This document shows, piece by piece, positions 18,247-25,589 of a stretch of 64,000 bases of DNA. Below the pieces are notes generated by a model that worked only from the letters and a program-made list of their open reading frames with translations, did not search any database and had not been told where the DNA came from. The first letter of the stretch is position 1. Each line of letters starts with the position of its first letter. The stretch is from Armatimonadota bacterium (GTDB taxonomy: Bacteria; Armatimonadota; UBA5829; DTJY01). The stretch covers positions 54,916 to 118,915 of the forward strand of contig JAIMAU010000008.1 in the NCBI GenBank assembly GCA_023511795.1. The letters are read 5' to 3'. Both the position numbers and the translations under genes were made by a program.

Positions 18247-19196
18247 TATTCCAATTCCTTTCTCATCACTGCATGGCGCCGTGTTTCCTTAAAGCCGCCA
18301 TGGACGTAGACTTTTGCGGCATCGTCGGTTGTGGACATGAACCATGCCATATGTATTCCTTTTGCTTTCATGCCATGAAGACATTTTAGCAGAAGTACTG
18401 CCCCGATGCCGCGTCCTCTTTCGGCTTCGTCAACGCCGAACGGCCCAAAGCGTTCGTGTTCATGTTGACAAAAACCAATACACTTGCCATTTTGCATTGC
18501 GACGTAAATTTCACCGCGGTCAAATTCGCCCATTGTCTTGCGCACCATCGACTCTCGCAGGTAACGCTGCCAGTCGCCAGGAAAGCATTTTCTTAGATGT
18601 TCCAGTAGAGGAAGAATATACTCGGGCTTGAAGCTGTCGAATACAACACCCTCAGCGGTCAGCTTAGCCTCTCTTTCTTTTATCCATTCAGGCGTCTTCA
18701 GATTGACGAGGGGCGATTCCATACTGATAACGGTAACTGGTATTATAAAGCCCATTGCCTTAAAAAATTCGACAGCTCCTGCATACGCAGCAAGGTCCAC
18801 ACCCGGGACGAAATAATTCGGTGCAAAAGTTCCGACAATTGCAACTTTTGCTCCACGTGCCTTAAAAAAGGTTTGCACGTGTTCCCAAAGCTTCGTTGCA
18901 ATGCCTTGTCGTTGAAAATTGCGGTCTACAGCAATTAGAGAGATATAGCCGCGGTCGAAGTCTGGCTTCTGGTCTTCCATCAGGTATTTTCGATGCATTC
19001 CCAACATGAAGCCTACAACTCGGTCGCCAAGTTTTGCTACCGGCGCACCTTCTGGCTCAAAGTTTGCATCTAGAAGCGCTTTTCGTTGGAATATCTCGCT
19101 TGTTATGGGGTCAGCTGTCATCTCTTGGTTAAGAAGGGCAACCACCCCATCGAGGTCTTTCGGCTGAAATGGTTTTATAACTATCTCGTTTGCCAT
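18246..19196 (-). CDS. Tandem (two-domain) GNAT acetyltransferase
   Basis: 316 aa from the ATG at 19196, which has AAGGAG nine bases upstream; the 50 extra codons of the longer frame are unlikely. There are two GNAT domains: the first with AVDRNFQRQGIATKLW, the second with DEAERGRGIGAVLLL, both keeping the acetyl-CoA loop. Two-domain GNATs include mycothiol synthase MshD, whose pathway also uses an LmbE deacetylase, but MshA and MshC are not in view. It is the first gene of the TAATG-coupled cluster with the deacetylase. Substrate unknown. Confidence 0.85.
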   Translation of the reverse strand: MANEIVIKPFQPKDLDGVVALLNQEMTADPITSEIFQRKALLDANFEPEGAPVAKLGDRVVGFMLGMHRKYLMEDQKPDFDRGYISLIAVDRNFQRQGIATKLWEHVQTFFKARGAKVAIVGTFAPNYFVPGVDLAAYAGAVEFFKAMGFIIPVTVISMESPLVNLKTPEWIKEREAKLTAEGVVFDSFKPEYILPLLEHLRKCFPGDWQRYLRESMVRKTMGEFDRGEIYVAMQNGKCIGFCQHEHERFGPFGVDEAERGRGIGAVLLLKCLHGMKAKGIHMAWFMSTTDDAAKVYVHGGFKETRRHAVMRKELE

Positions 19197-19299
19197 GCCG
19201 AGGAGCTCCTTAGAAAGCATTTTTATAATGGAACATTCGGCGTGCGAAAGGGCGAATCCTTCGCTGGCTTCTACACTAATTGTGAATTCTAAATTGAGG

Positions 19300-20334
19300 T
19301 CACAGCTTGAGAACCTTGATGTCGCCTGTGCCGGTGACAAATGCAATGGATTTGCTATCTGGGGACCAAGATATGTACCTTAGGTGGTCTTCGAAGTTTC
19401 CAGTCGGTTTAGCTGCTCCTTTGCTGTAAATTTTGAAATTCCAATTCTGTGTATTTCCAACGTAGAGATTATATTGCGGTTCCATTCCCGACTTCTCGAC
19501 AAGTTTGCCAAGGAATGCAAATTGCTTGCCGTCAGGACTCCAAGAAAGCTCTTCTGCGCGGCAACTTACCATTTTAGTTAGAGAGCCGCTTTTCAAATCA
19601 ATACGGTAAAGGCCTTCGCCTTTAGGCGCCTGGTTCTTTATCCACAGCCAAGCATATCCTGCCCTTGGAGGTACTAGGATTTTAGCGGCGCCTATATCCT
19701 TAAGGAGTGTGCGGTAATTGCCTGTTGTGGGATCAGTAATGCGAACCCAGTTTGCTTCGGGAGCCTGTTCGCCAAAAAATGACGAGAGGAGCTTGCTATC
19801 AGATATCCAAGTTGTACTTAAGCCTGCTGCAAGACCTAAATTCTTTCCGCTCTTGATATCGAAAACAAATGGTTTTCGTTCTTGTGGAGTCGTTGGCAGC
19901 ATTACTATATAGCGACCATTTGGAGACCAGCTTTGTGGAAAGAATACGCCACCATCTGGGTTTTGCTTCAGTACGACATTGGTTTTGCCTTCTGTCAGCG
20001 TCATTATTGCCAGACCATTCTGATAGAATGCTAGCTTCTTTCCATCAGGCGACCACATAGGCCAGTCGGCATCCTTTGCTATAAGACGATGGCTCCATCT
20101 CCCTTTGGTTAATGTAGCAACGTAAATGCTTTTTGCAGGCGGCTCTGATGAATCAAGGCGGGGTGTAATTGCAACATATGCAATCGAACGCCCATCTGGC
20201 GACCAGACTGGATTTGTATAAGTCGTTCCCGTTTCGGAATTTGCCGGAATCAGGACATATTCCGTAGCGCAGAAAATGCTAGTTGAAGGTAAAAGCAAGA
20301 TAGAAAGGATAAGTAGCGGCAAGATATATTTCAT
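19300..20334 (-). CDS. Secreted TolB-like beta-propeller protein (PD40/WD40-like repeats)
   Basis: 344 aa with a cleavable signal peptide (ends near SIFCATE). At least five blades carry the TolB signature W/SPDG: SPDGRSIAYVA, SPDGKKLAFY, SPNGRYIVML, SPDGKQFAFLG, SPDSKSIAFVTG. Such propellers bind proteins or peptides in the periplasm; no enzymatic domain is attached. The ATG has GGAGG 11 bases upstream. It lies on the same strand 103 bp before the tandem-GNAT gene and may belong to the same transcript. True Tol-Pal partners are absent. Confidence 0.85.
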   Translation of the reverse strand: MKYILPLLILSILLLPSTSIFCATEYVLIPANSETGTTYTNPVWSPDGRSIAYVAITPRLDSSEPPAKSIYVATLTKGRWSHRLIAKDADWPMWSPDGKKLAFYQNGLAIMTLTEGKTNVVLKQNPDGGVFFPQSWSPNGRYIVMLPTTPQERKPFVFDIKSGKNLGLAAGLSTTWISDSKLLSSFFGEQAPEANWVRITDPTTGNYRTLLKDIGAAKILVPPRAGYAWLWIKNQAPKGEGLYRIDLKSGSLTKMVSCRAEELSWSPDGKQFAFLGKLVEKSGMEPQYNLYVGNTQNWNFKIYSKGAAKPTGNFEDHLRYISWSPDSKSIAFVTGTGDIKVLKL

Positions 20335-20483
20335 TTATATAGATACCTCCTGACTTTTATACGCACTCCCCTTAAGTTTTGTTGCAGAAAGATAAAGAAT
20401 CCTTTTTAGGGAAAGGCACATTCAAAAATTTGTGCGATGTTAGATTCGTTCACTGAGTGGGAATTATTAAATCAAACGTTTTT

Positions 20484-20572
20484 GGGTTTTGCCGGTATGC
20501 CGGATGAAGACGACAGGACGACCAAATTCCCCATAACATCGAGTCTCGCGGTTGTCTGCGTTCGCCCAACCC
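20484..20572 (+). other. Possible structured leader ahead of the zinc-ribbon gene
   Basis: Nested complementary segments: GGGTT (20484-20488) with AACCC (20568-20572), AGACGAC (20508-20514) with GTTGTCT (20551-20557, one G-U), and a small CCGG-TATG-CCGG hairpin (20492-20503). Together they could fold into a branched element ending about 48 nt before the gene. I match it to no known riboswitch. The rest of the 20335-20620 gap shows no clear promoter. Confidence 0.25.
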
Positions 20573-20620
20573 CGGGTAAATACTAGGCCAATTCCCAAAT
20601 TAATAGGAGGAGCTAAGCAA

Positions 20621-20830
20621 ATGGAGGACAAGATCCTCAAATGCAAGAATTGTGGCCAAGACTTTGTTTTCACGTCAGGCGAGCAGGAGTTTTACGCACG
20701 AAAAGGTTTTCAGAATGAACCTGCACGTTGTGGTCCCTGTCGTCAGGCAAGGAAGCGGGAGCGCGACGCACTGAGCAATGCTCATTTCCGCCCCCAAAGA
20801 GAGCGCACGCAATTCCGGCCGCGCTATTAG
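20621..20830 (+). CDS. Small zinc-ribbon domain protein
   Basis: 69 aa from the ATG with AGGAGG directly upstream; the 23 codons added by the longer frame are rejected. Two CxxC pairs (CKNC and CGPC) separated by about 30 residues, with QDFVFTSGEQEFY..KGF between them, match the probable-zinc-ribbon family of small bacterial proteins. The tail is rich in Arg and may bind nucleic acid. Its cellular role is not known. Confidence 0.8.
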   Translation: MEDKILKCKNCGQDFVFTSGEQEFYARKGFQNEPARCGPCRQARKRERDALSNAHFRPQRERTQFRPRY

Positions 20831-20848
20831 AAACCGTTTATTAGGAAT

Positions 20849-21631
20849 CTAGCTAGCGTCAATATTGAAAAACTGTGTTGCATTGGCGGTTGTTATTTCC
20901 GCAATTTGAGAAGGCGGGACCCCCTTAACTTCGGCCAAACAAGTTGCTATTAAGGGCAAGTAGGATGGTTCGTTTCGTTTTCCGCGGTGTGGGTGAGGTG
21001 CAAGATATGGTGCGTCAGTTTCGATTAGCATTTGTTCCAACGGTATCTCCGCAACTATCTTGCGCAACTTTTCGGCATTGAGAAACGTAATGGATCCTGC
21101 TATCCCGACAAAGCATCCGCGCTCAAGTGAGGCTTTGGCGAATTCAGGTTCGCTAGGGAGACAATGCATCACAACACTTTGTTTTGGCATGTTTTCTTCG
21201 TCGAGTATTCGAATGACATCTTGCCATGCCTCGCGGCTGTGGATAATAAGCGGTAGCCCAAGTGTCTGCGCTAGTTTAATATGCCTGCGATATGCGTCCT
21301 GCTGAATATCACGAGGTGACAGGTCGCGATAATAATCAAGGCCAGTTTCGCCAATGGCAACCACTTTTCGGCTTTCGGAAGCAAGCTGTGCAAGTTTTGC
21401 CTCAACCTCTGGCTCAAGGGTTTTTGCATCATGAGGGTGAATGCCAACTGCTGCAAATACATGACTGTATTTTTCAGCTAGCTCAACCGCGCGGATGCTT
21501 GATGGGAGGTCGTATCCTACGCAAATTATTCTAGTTACGCCCGAAGATTTTGCACGATGAAGGACTAAGTCTAGGTCAGCGGCAAAGTCATGGTGGTTTA
21601 GATGACAGTGGGTATCTACCAAGTTTTGCAT
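20849..21631 (-). CDS. tatD: TatD family metal-dependent hydrolase (deoxyribonuclease)
   Basis: 260 aa. Metal ligands are visible: DTHCHLN at the N-terminus (HxH), GETGLDYY (Glu), a later His in VMHCLPSEPE and the Asp in ETDAPYLAPHPHRGKRNEP. The family are TIM-barrel nucleases linked to DNA repair and quality control. It follows the alpha/beta hydrolase gene by 4 bp and is probably translated from the same mRNA. Confidence 0.93.
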   Translation of the reverse strand: MQNLVDTHCHLNHHDFAADLDLVLHRAKSSGVTRIICVGYDLPSSIRAVELAEKYSHVFAAVGIHPHDAKTLEPEVEAKLAQLASESRKVVAIGETGLDYYRDLSPRDIQQDAYRRHIKLAQTLGLPLIIHSREAWQDVIRILDEENMPKQSVVMHCLPSEPEFAKASLERGCFVGIAGSITFLNAEKLRKIVAEIPLEQMLIETDAPYLAPHPHRGKRNEPSYLPLIATCLAEVKGVPPSQIAEITTANATQFFNIDAS

Positions 21632-21635
21632 TCGT

Positions 21636-22451
21636 TTATGCCATCTCCTGAAGGTGCTTTGTTAAGAATTCATCTAAAATAGCGTTGAATTGATCGTGGC
21701 GAGTAAGAAAGCAAAAATGTCCGCCCCCTTCGATGACCTCAAGTGAAGCATTGGGTATCTCTTCGTATAACTGTTGGGTTGCTTTGAGAAATATACCTTG
21801 GTCCTTAGCTCCAGCAACCACAAGGGTTGGAACTGTAATTTCTCGTAGGTTAGCGCTCAGGTCTGTGCTATGGATTATGCGAAGTCGCTGGGTGATGGTT
21901 GTGCGTGAGGTCTTTACCGCCTGGCGAGCTATGGCTCTAATTGCTGACACTTCGTCCACCATCGAAAGCATTTTCGGTCCTTTAACTCCCAGAAGTTTGG
22001 CGATTTGGACTCTTAATCCTGCTCCCAAAGACTTGTGGAATGGGTGACCAGCCGATGAGATCCATCCAAGCAGGCGGTCCTCATGTAATGATGGTAGAGA
22101 TGCAAATGCTGATATAAGTATTAGGGCACTTGTTTCCTCGGGATAAGTGAGTGCAAACTTTAAGGCAATCAGTCCGCCAAAAGAATGACCGCATATTACA
22201 GCATTGTCAATTTTCAAGCCCTTGAGCAACCCTTTAAGGTCTTGGACGAGTAAATCAAGAGTGTAATCTGTCGCGCGCTTTAGACCTCGGCGAACATCGT
22301 AGCTGATGACTCGATAGCTGTCTTGCAGTCCTCTAAATTGAAAGACGAATGCTTCTTTATACTCAGTAATGCCGGGGATAAAAACTACAGGAATTCCATT
22401 ACCAGCTTCATAATAGTCTATGCTAAGCGTATCTACCTTAATGGTAGGCAA
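21636..22451 (-). CDS. Alpha/beta hydrolase
   Basis: 271 aa with the alpha/beta-hydrolase fold. The nucleophile elbow is GHSFGG (Ser about 90), an Asp lies in AGAKDQGIF, and the catalytic His is in GGGHFCF near the C-terminus. The oxyanion segment is FIPGITEYK. The start codon is TTG with GGGG 11 bases upstream. The substrate class (ester, lactone, carbon-carbon bond) is not readable. First gene of a pair with tatD. Confidence 0.85.
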   Translation of the reverse strand: MPTIKVDTLSIDYYEAGNGIPVVFIPGITEYKEAFVFQFRGLQDSYRVISYDVRRGLKRATDYTLDLLVQDLKGLLKGLKIDNAVICGHSFGGLIALKFALTYPEETSALILISAFASLPSLHEDRLLGWISSAGHPFHKSLGAGLRVQIAKLLGVKGPKMLSMVDEVSAIRAIARQAVKTSRTTITQRLRIIHSTDLSANLREITVPTLVVAGAKDQGIFLKATQQLYEEIPNASLEVIEGGGHFCFLTRHDQFNAILDEFLTKHLQEMA

Positions 22452-22505
22452 TCAGCGCCACCCCTTGTTTATATAATCACAATTATGTTCGGGTTTTTCT
22501 TGACT

Positions 22506-22535
22506 AAGATACATGAAAAGAAATATGGGTGTCAA
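22506..22535 (-). promoter_or_regulatory. Promoter for the hydrolase-tatD pair
   Basis: On the minus strand TTGACA (22535-22530), an 18-bp spacer and TATCTT (22511-22506). The implied leader is about 50 nt before the TTG start at 22451. Confidence 0.45.
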
Positions 22536-22814
22536 TTTGTGATACCCTTACAGGAATAGCAAACGAAACCTTAATGTATTTCAGGAGACCATGCGCTTTA
22601 GATAAACATGCTGAATTGTTATTCTATGTGCAAAGCTTTAAAACGCTAAAGCTAATACCTAACATCCCTCTGGTCTAATCTAATTTTCTTGAAAATTAGA
22701 AAACTCTAAGGCATATTAAAGCTGCGTCCAAAAAAAACGTGGAGAAAATAATTGTGTCAGCATTGGGGCTGATGTTTTTAGTCTGATTCAAGACCATGAA
22801 AAGAAAGTCAAGAA
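22536..22814. other. Intergenic stretch with two small hairpins
   Basis: CTAATTTTC (22680-22688) and GAAAATTAG (22691-22699) form an AT-rich dyad, perhaps an operator. Further on, TCAGC (22757-22761) and GCTGA (22768-22772) followed by GTTTTTA make a weak terminator-like hairpin just before the PepSY gene. No gene was found. Confidence 0.3.
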
Positions 22815-23102
22815 ATGACGTGGAGAGTAGCTTTGATTGTGCTTCTAGGCGTTATGCTCCTCTTGGGCTTTTCTGCACTGGCTTTTTCCAAAGCAGGCGA
22901 CAAAGCTAAAAATGAGAAGCAGGTCACTCTTGATCAGTGCCCGCCGGCCGTTCAGGATACAATTAAAGCATGGGCTTCGGGCGGAGTAATCAAAGAGATT
23001 GAGAGGGAAACTAAGAACGCAAAAACTATATACGAAGCTGAGATACTAAAAGATGGCAAGACCATCAAGATAAAAGTTGCTGAGGACAGTACGCTCATTT
23101 AG
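22815..23102 (+). CDS. PepSY-like secreted protein, probably shortened by an in-frame stop
   Basis: 95 aa: a signal peptide or anchor (residues 5-27), then a PepSY/DUF2874-like repeat with QDTIKAWASGGVIKEIERET and YEAEILKDGKTIKIKVAEDS. Such proteins usually end in an acidic tail. Here a TAG (23100-23102) is followed in the same frame by 18 sense codons giving a tail rich in Asp and Glu (TKVEVDDEGNENEGADED) to a second TAG at 23157-23159. The longer product looks like the ancestral form. It sits just before a broken response-regulator gene, the usual neighbourhood of PepSY genes. Function: probably a periplasmic protein or protease-inhibitor-like module. Confidence 0.65.
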   Translation: MTWRVALIVLLGVMLLLGFSALAFSKAGDKAKNEKQVTLDQCPPAVQDTIKAWASGGVIKEIERETKNAKTIYEAEILKDGKTIKIKVAEDSTLI

Positions 23103-23215
23103 ACCAAAGTTGAGGTTGACGACGAGGGAAATGAGAACGAGGGTGCAGACGAAGACTAGGTGTTGAATCAGCATGCCTCAGCCCCTTAAATGTGTTATAA
23201 TTGCAGAAAACTGCA

Positions 23216-23386
23216 ATGAATACTCTCATAGTTGAAGACGACCCCAGCGTAGCCTGTTTTCTAAAACAAGCGATGATGGAGGCAGGGTACAGCGTCGAAG
23301 TCGTCAGCGACGGAAGGTAGGCTGTCTCTATGGCGCACACCTTCCCGTTTGACCTTGTGCAACTAACGAACTTGATGCCAGCAAAC
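23216..23386 (+). pseudogene. Response-regulator receiver-domain remnant
   Basis: From ATG 23216 the frame reads MNTLIVEDDPSVACFLKQAM, continues to VVSDGR and meets TAG at 23318-23320. Beyond the stop, in the same frame, homology continues as AVSMAHTFPFDLVQLTNLMP. A normal OmpR-type receiver has an Asp phosphoacceptor in the DLVILDLMLP segment; here it reads QLTNLMP, so the site is lost, and no output domain follows. This is a decayed two-component regulator. No sensor kinase remnant was seen. Confidence 0.75.
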
Positions 23387-23524
23387 TTCGCATTTTGGCT
23401 TTTGTTTTCCTTAGCTTTGCAAAAAGGCAAGTTGTCTGTCAATTGGCTTTTGACTGCTTTTATAAAAGAGCGATAATTGAAAGCTGCTTACAGCTCTTAG
23501 CGTTTTATCTGATGCTGTTTCAAT

Positions 23525-23553
23525 TTGACATTGTGCGGTCACAATGATAGAGT
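23525..23553 (+). promoter_or_regulatory. Promoter of the MoxR gene with a dyad in its spacer
   Basis: TTGACA (23525-23530), a 17-bp spacer and TAGAGT (23548-23553). The perfect inverted repeat CATTGTG-CGGT-CACAATG (23529-23546) fills the spacer, where a bound repressor or MerR-like regulator would act. The TTG start follows within about 18 bp, so the leader is very short. Confidence 0.5.
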
Positions 23554-23570
23554 ATTGATGGAGGAATAAG

Positions 23571-24533
23571 TTGGCGAAAACGGCGTCGGTTGATTTGAAG
23601 GAAATCGAACAAAAAATAAGCCAGGTAATCGATGAAATTGAGACTGTCATCATTGGCAAGAGGGATGTTATTCGTCTCGTCATATGTGCTGTGTTGTGCA
23701 ATGGGCACATCCTAATTGAAGATGTGCCTGGGGTAGGGAAGACAACACTGGGCAAGACTCTAGCAATTGTCCTTGGTTGCACTTTCAAAAGAATTCAGTT
23801 CACGCCTGACCTGCTCCCAGCAGATATCACCGGGACGTCAATATTCAATCAGAAAACCGGCGAGTTCGAATTTAGGCGTGGGCCAATTTTTGCACAGTTT
23901 GTTTTAGCTGACGAGATTAACCGGGCAACGCCAAAGGCGCAGTCTAGCCTTCTTGAATGCATGGAAGAGCGCCAGGTAACCGTTGATGGCGTTACATATC
24001 CGTTGCCTCAGCCGTTTTTCGTAATTGCAACCGAGAACAATGTTGAATATCACGGCACATATCCGCTACCGGAGGCACAGCTTGATAGGTTTATGATGCG
24101 GCTTTCCATAGGCTATCCTGGTGCGGAAGAGGAATCAGCTATCATTGAGCGCCAGGAGGTCGAGCATCCGATTACCAAGGTTCGCACAATTCTTTCTTCG
24201 TCTGAAGTCGTCGAGCTACAGTTGGCAACAAGGCGTATTTTCATTGAGCCGTCGGTTAGGGATTATATTGTCGAAATAGTCGGGGTTACTAGGGAACATC
24301 CAAACCTTGCTTTGGGCTCAAGTCCTCGCGGGTCGTTGCATCTCTCAAGTGCAGCAAAGGCATTTGCGGCAATTTCAGGCAGAGAGTACGTATTGCCAGA
24401 TGACGTAAAAGCGGTTGCAATCCCCGTTCTGGCACACCGTTTGATACCAAAACCCGAGGCACGCATCCGCAAGGTCTCAACAGCTGACATTGTTTCTGAA
24501 ATTATATCAACAGTGCCAGTTCCTGCAGTTTAA
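23571..24533 (+). CDS. MoxR-family AAA+ ATPase
   Basis: 320 aa. The Walker A (DVPGVGKTTLGKTLA, about 51-65), Walker B (FVLADEINRATPKAQSSLLE) and sensor regions (ATENNVEYHGTYPLPEAQLDRF) are typical of MoxR ATPases, chaperone-like enzymes that help assemble or activate other proteins. The start is TTG with GGAGG six bases upstream. MoxR genes usually sit with DUF58 and VWA-domain partners; the next gene here is hemC, so the partners are elsewhere or lost. Confidence 0.9.
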   Translation: MAKTASVDLKEIEQKISQVIDEIETVIIGKRDVIRLVICAVLCNGHILIEDVPGVGKTTLGKTLAIVLGCTFKRIQFTPDLLPADITGTSIFNQKTGEFEFRRGPIFAQFVLADEINRATPKAQSSLLECMEERQVTVDGVTYPLPQPFFVIATENNVEYHGTYPLPEAQLDRFMMRLSIGYPGAEEESAIIERQEVEHPITKVRTILSSSEVVELQLATRRIFIEPSVRDYIVEIVGVTREHPNLALGSSPRGSLHLSSAAKAFAAISGREYVLPDDVKAVAIPVLAHRLIPKPEARIRKVSTADIVSEIISTVPVPAV

Positions 24534-24576
24534 ATTTCAGCATTCAGCTTCTAGCATGTTTTTCCTTCCATTTGAT

Positions 24577-24606
24577 TTGACGTTGCATCCCCAAGAATGA
24601 GATAAT
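24577..24606 (+). promoter_or_regulatory. Promoter for the hemC cluster
   Basis: TTGACG (24577-24582), an 18-bp spacer and GATAAT (24601-24606), about 41 bp before the hemC ATG. Confidence 0.45.
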
Positions 24607-24647
24607 TCTAGTGGTAGCATTTCACTTTAGTTGTTTAGTAAATTAAA

Positions 24648-25583
24648 ATGGAAGCTAATTATACGAGGAAGCTGAGGGTTGGCACCAGGGGAAGCGCCCT
24701 TGCAATTCGGCAGACTACTTGGGTTGTAGAACAACTCAGACTTTTTAATCCGGAAATTGAAGCTGAAATTATAACTATAAAGACTAAAGGCGACCTAGTG
24801 TCGGACGTTTCGCTTGCTCAGATTGGCGACAAAGGGCTTTTTGTGAAGGATATTGAACAAGCGCTTCTTGATGACGCCATCGATTTAGCAGTGCACAGCA
24901 TGAAGGATCTTCCGTCGGAACTGCCTGAAGGTCTTTGCATTGGTGCTGTCCCAGAGCGGCTTGACCCCAGTGACGTTTTAATCAGCAATGGGCCGGTGCT
25001 GATGGATTTGCCAAAAAATGCGCGAATTGGGACGGATAGTCTGAGGCGTCGGGCCCAACTAAGCTACTTGCGGAGAGATTTTCAATTTCCTGGTCTCCGT
25101 GGAAACCTAGATACAAGGTTGCGCAAGCTCGATGAAGGGGAGTTCGATGGAATTATCGTTGCGTTTGCCGGAATGGCGCGCATGGGCTGGACTGAGAGGA
25201 TTGTTGAGAAGATTCCTTTAGATAAATGCCTCCCGGCAGCGGGACAAGGAGCGATAGCAGTCGAGGTTCGCGAGGATGACATCGAAGCGCTTGGGTTCCT
25301 TCTAGCGCTAGACCATTATGAAAGCCGAGTGGCTGTGACTGCCGAACGAAGTATGATTGGTGCTCTCGGAGGCACGTGTCGGGTTCCAATGGGCGCCTGC
25401 GGTTTTGTTGAGAATGGAAAGCTTAGGCTCATGGGTGTTGTTGCAAGTCCCGACGGCGATTGCCTCATTCGCGAGGAAGTCTTTGGCGATCCCGAGCAGG
25501 CAGAGGAAGTAGGTCGGGAGTTGGCAGATGTCCTCCTTGCTAGCGGGGCGGATGAGTTGATAAAGAGAATGGGGTATTGGTGA
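24648..25583 (+). CDS. hemC: Hydroxymethylbilane synthase (porphobilinogen deaminase)
   Basis: 311 aa. It joins four porphobilinogen molecules into hydroxymethylbilane. Seen: the N-terminal RVGTRGSALAIRQT, the catalytic Asp in HSMKDLPSELP (about 87), the Arg-rich substrate region IGTDSLRRRAQL, and Cys244 in GGTCRVPMGA, which carries the dipyrromethane cofactor. First gene of a tetrapyrrole cluster; nadB follows after 6 bp. Confidence 0.96.
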   Translation: MEANYTRKLRVGTRGSALAIRQTTWVVEQLRLFNPEIEAEIITIKTKGDLVSDVSLAQIGDKGLFVKDIEQALLDDAIDLAVHSMKDLPSELPEGLCIGAVPERLDPSDVLISNGPVLMDLPKNARIGTDSLRRRAQLSYLRRDFQFPGLRGNLDTRLRKLDEGEFDGIIVAFAGMARMGWTERIVEKIPLDKCLPAAGQGAIAVEVREDDIEALGFLLALDHYESRVAVTAERSMIGALGGTCRVPMGACGFVENGKLRLMGVVASPDGDCLIREEVFGDPEQAEEVGRELADVLLASGADELIKRMGYW

Positions 25584-25589
25584 TGTCTT

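Noticed and set aside
22757..22779. Terminator ahead of the PepSY gene
   Set aside because: Only five pairs, no gene upstream on that strand to terminate; noted in the intergenic entry but not called.
22815..23159. Pyrrolysine or programmed readthrough at the PepSY TAG
   Set aside because: No pyrrolysine genes or readthrough signal in view, and the adjacent response regulator is also broken, so simple decay is more likely.
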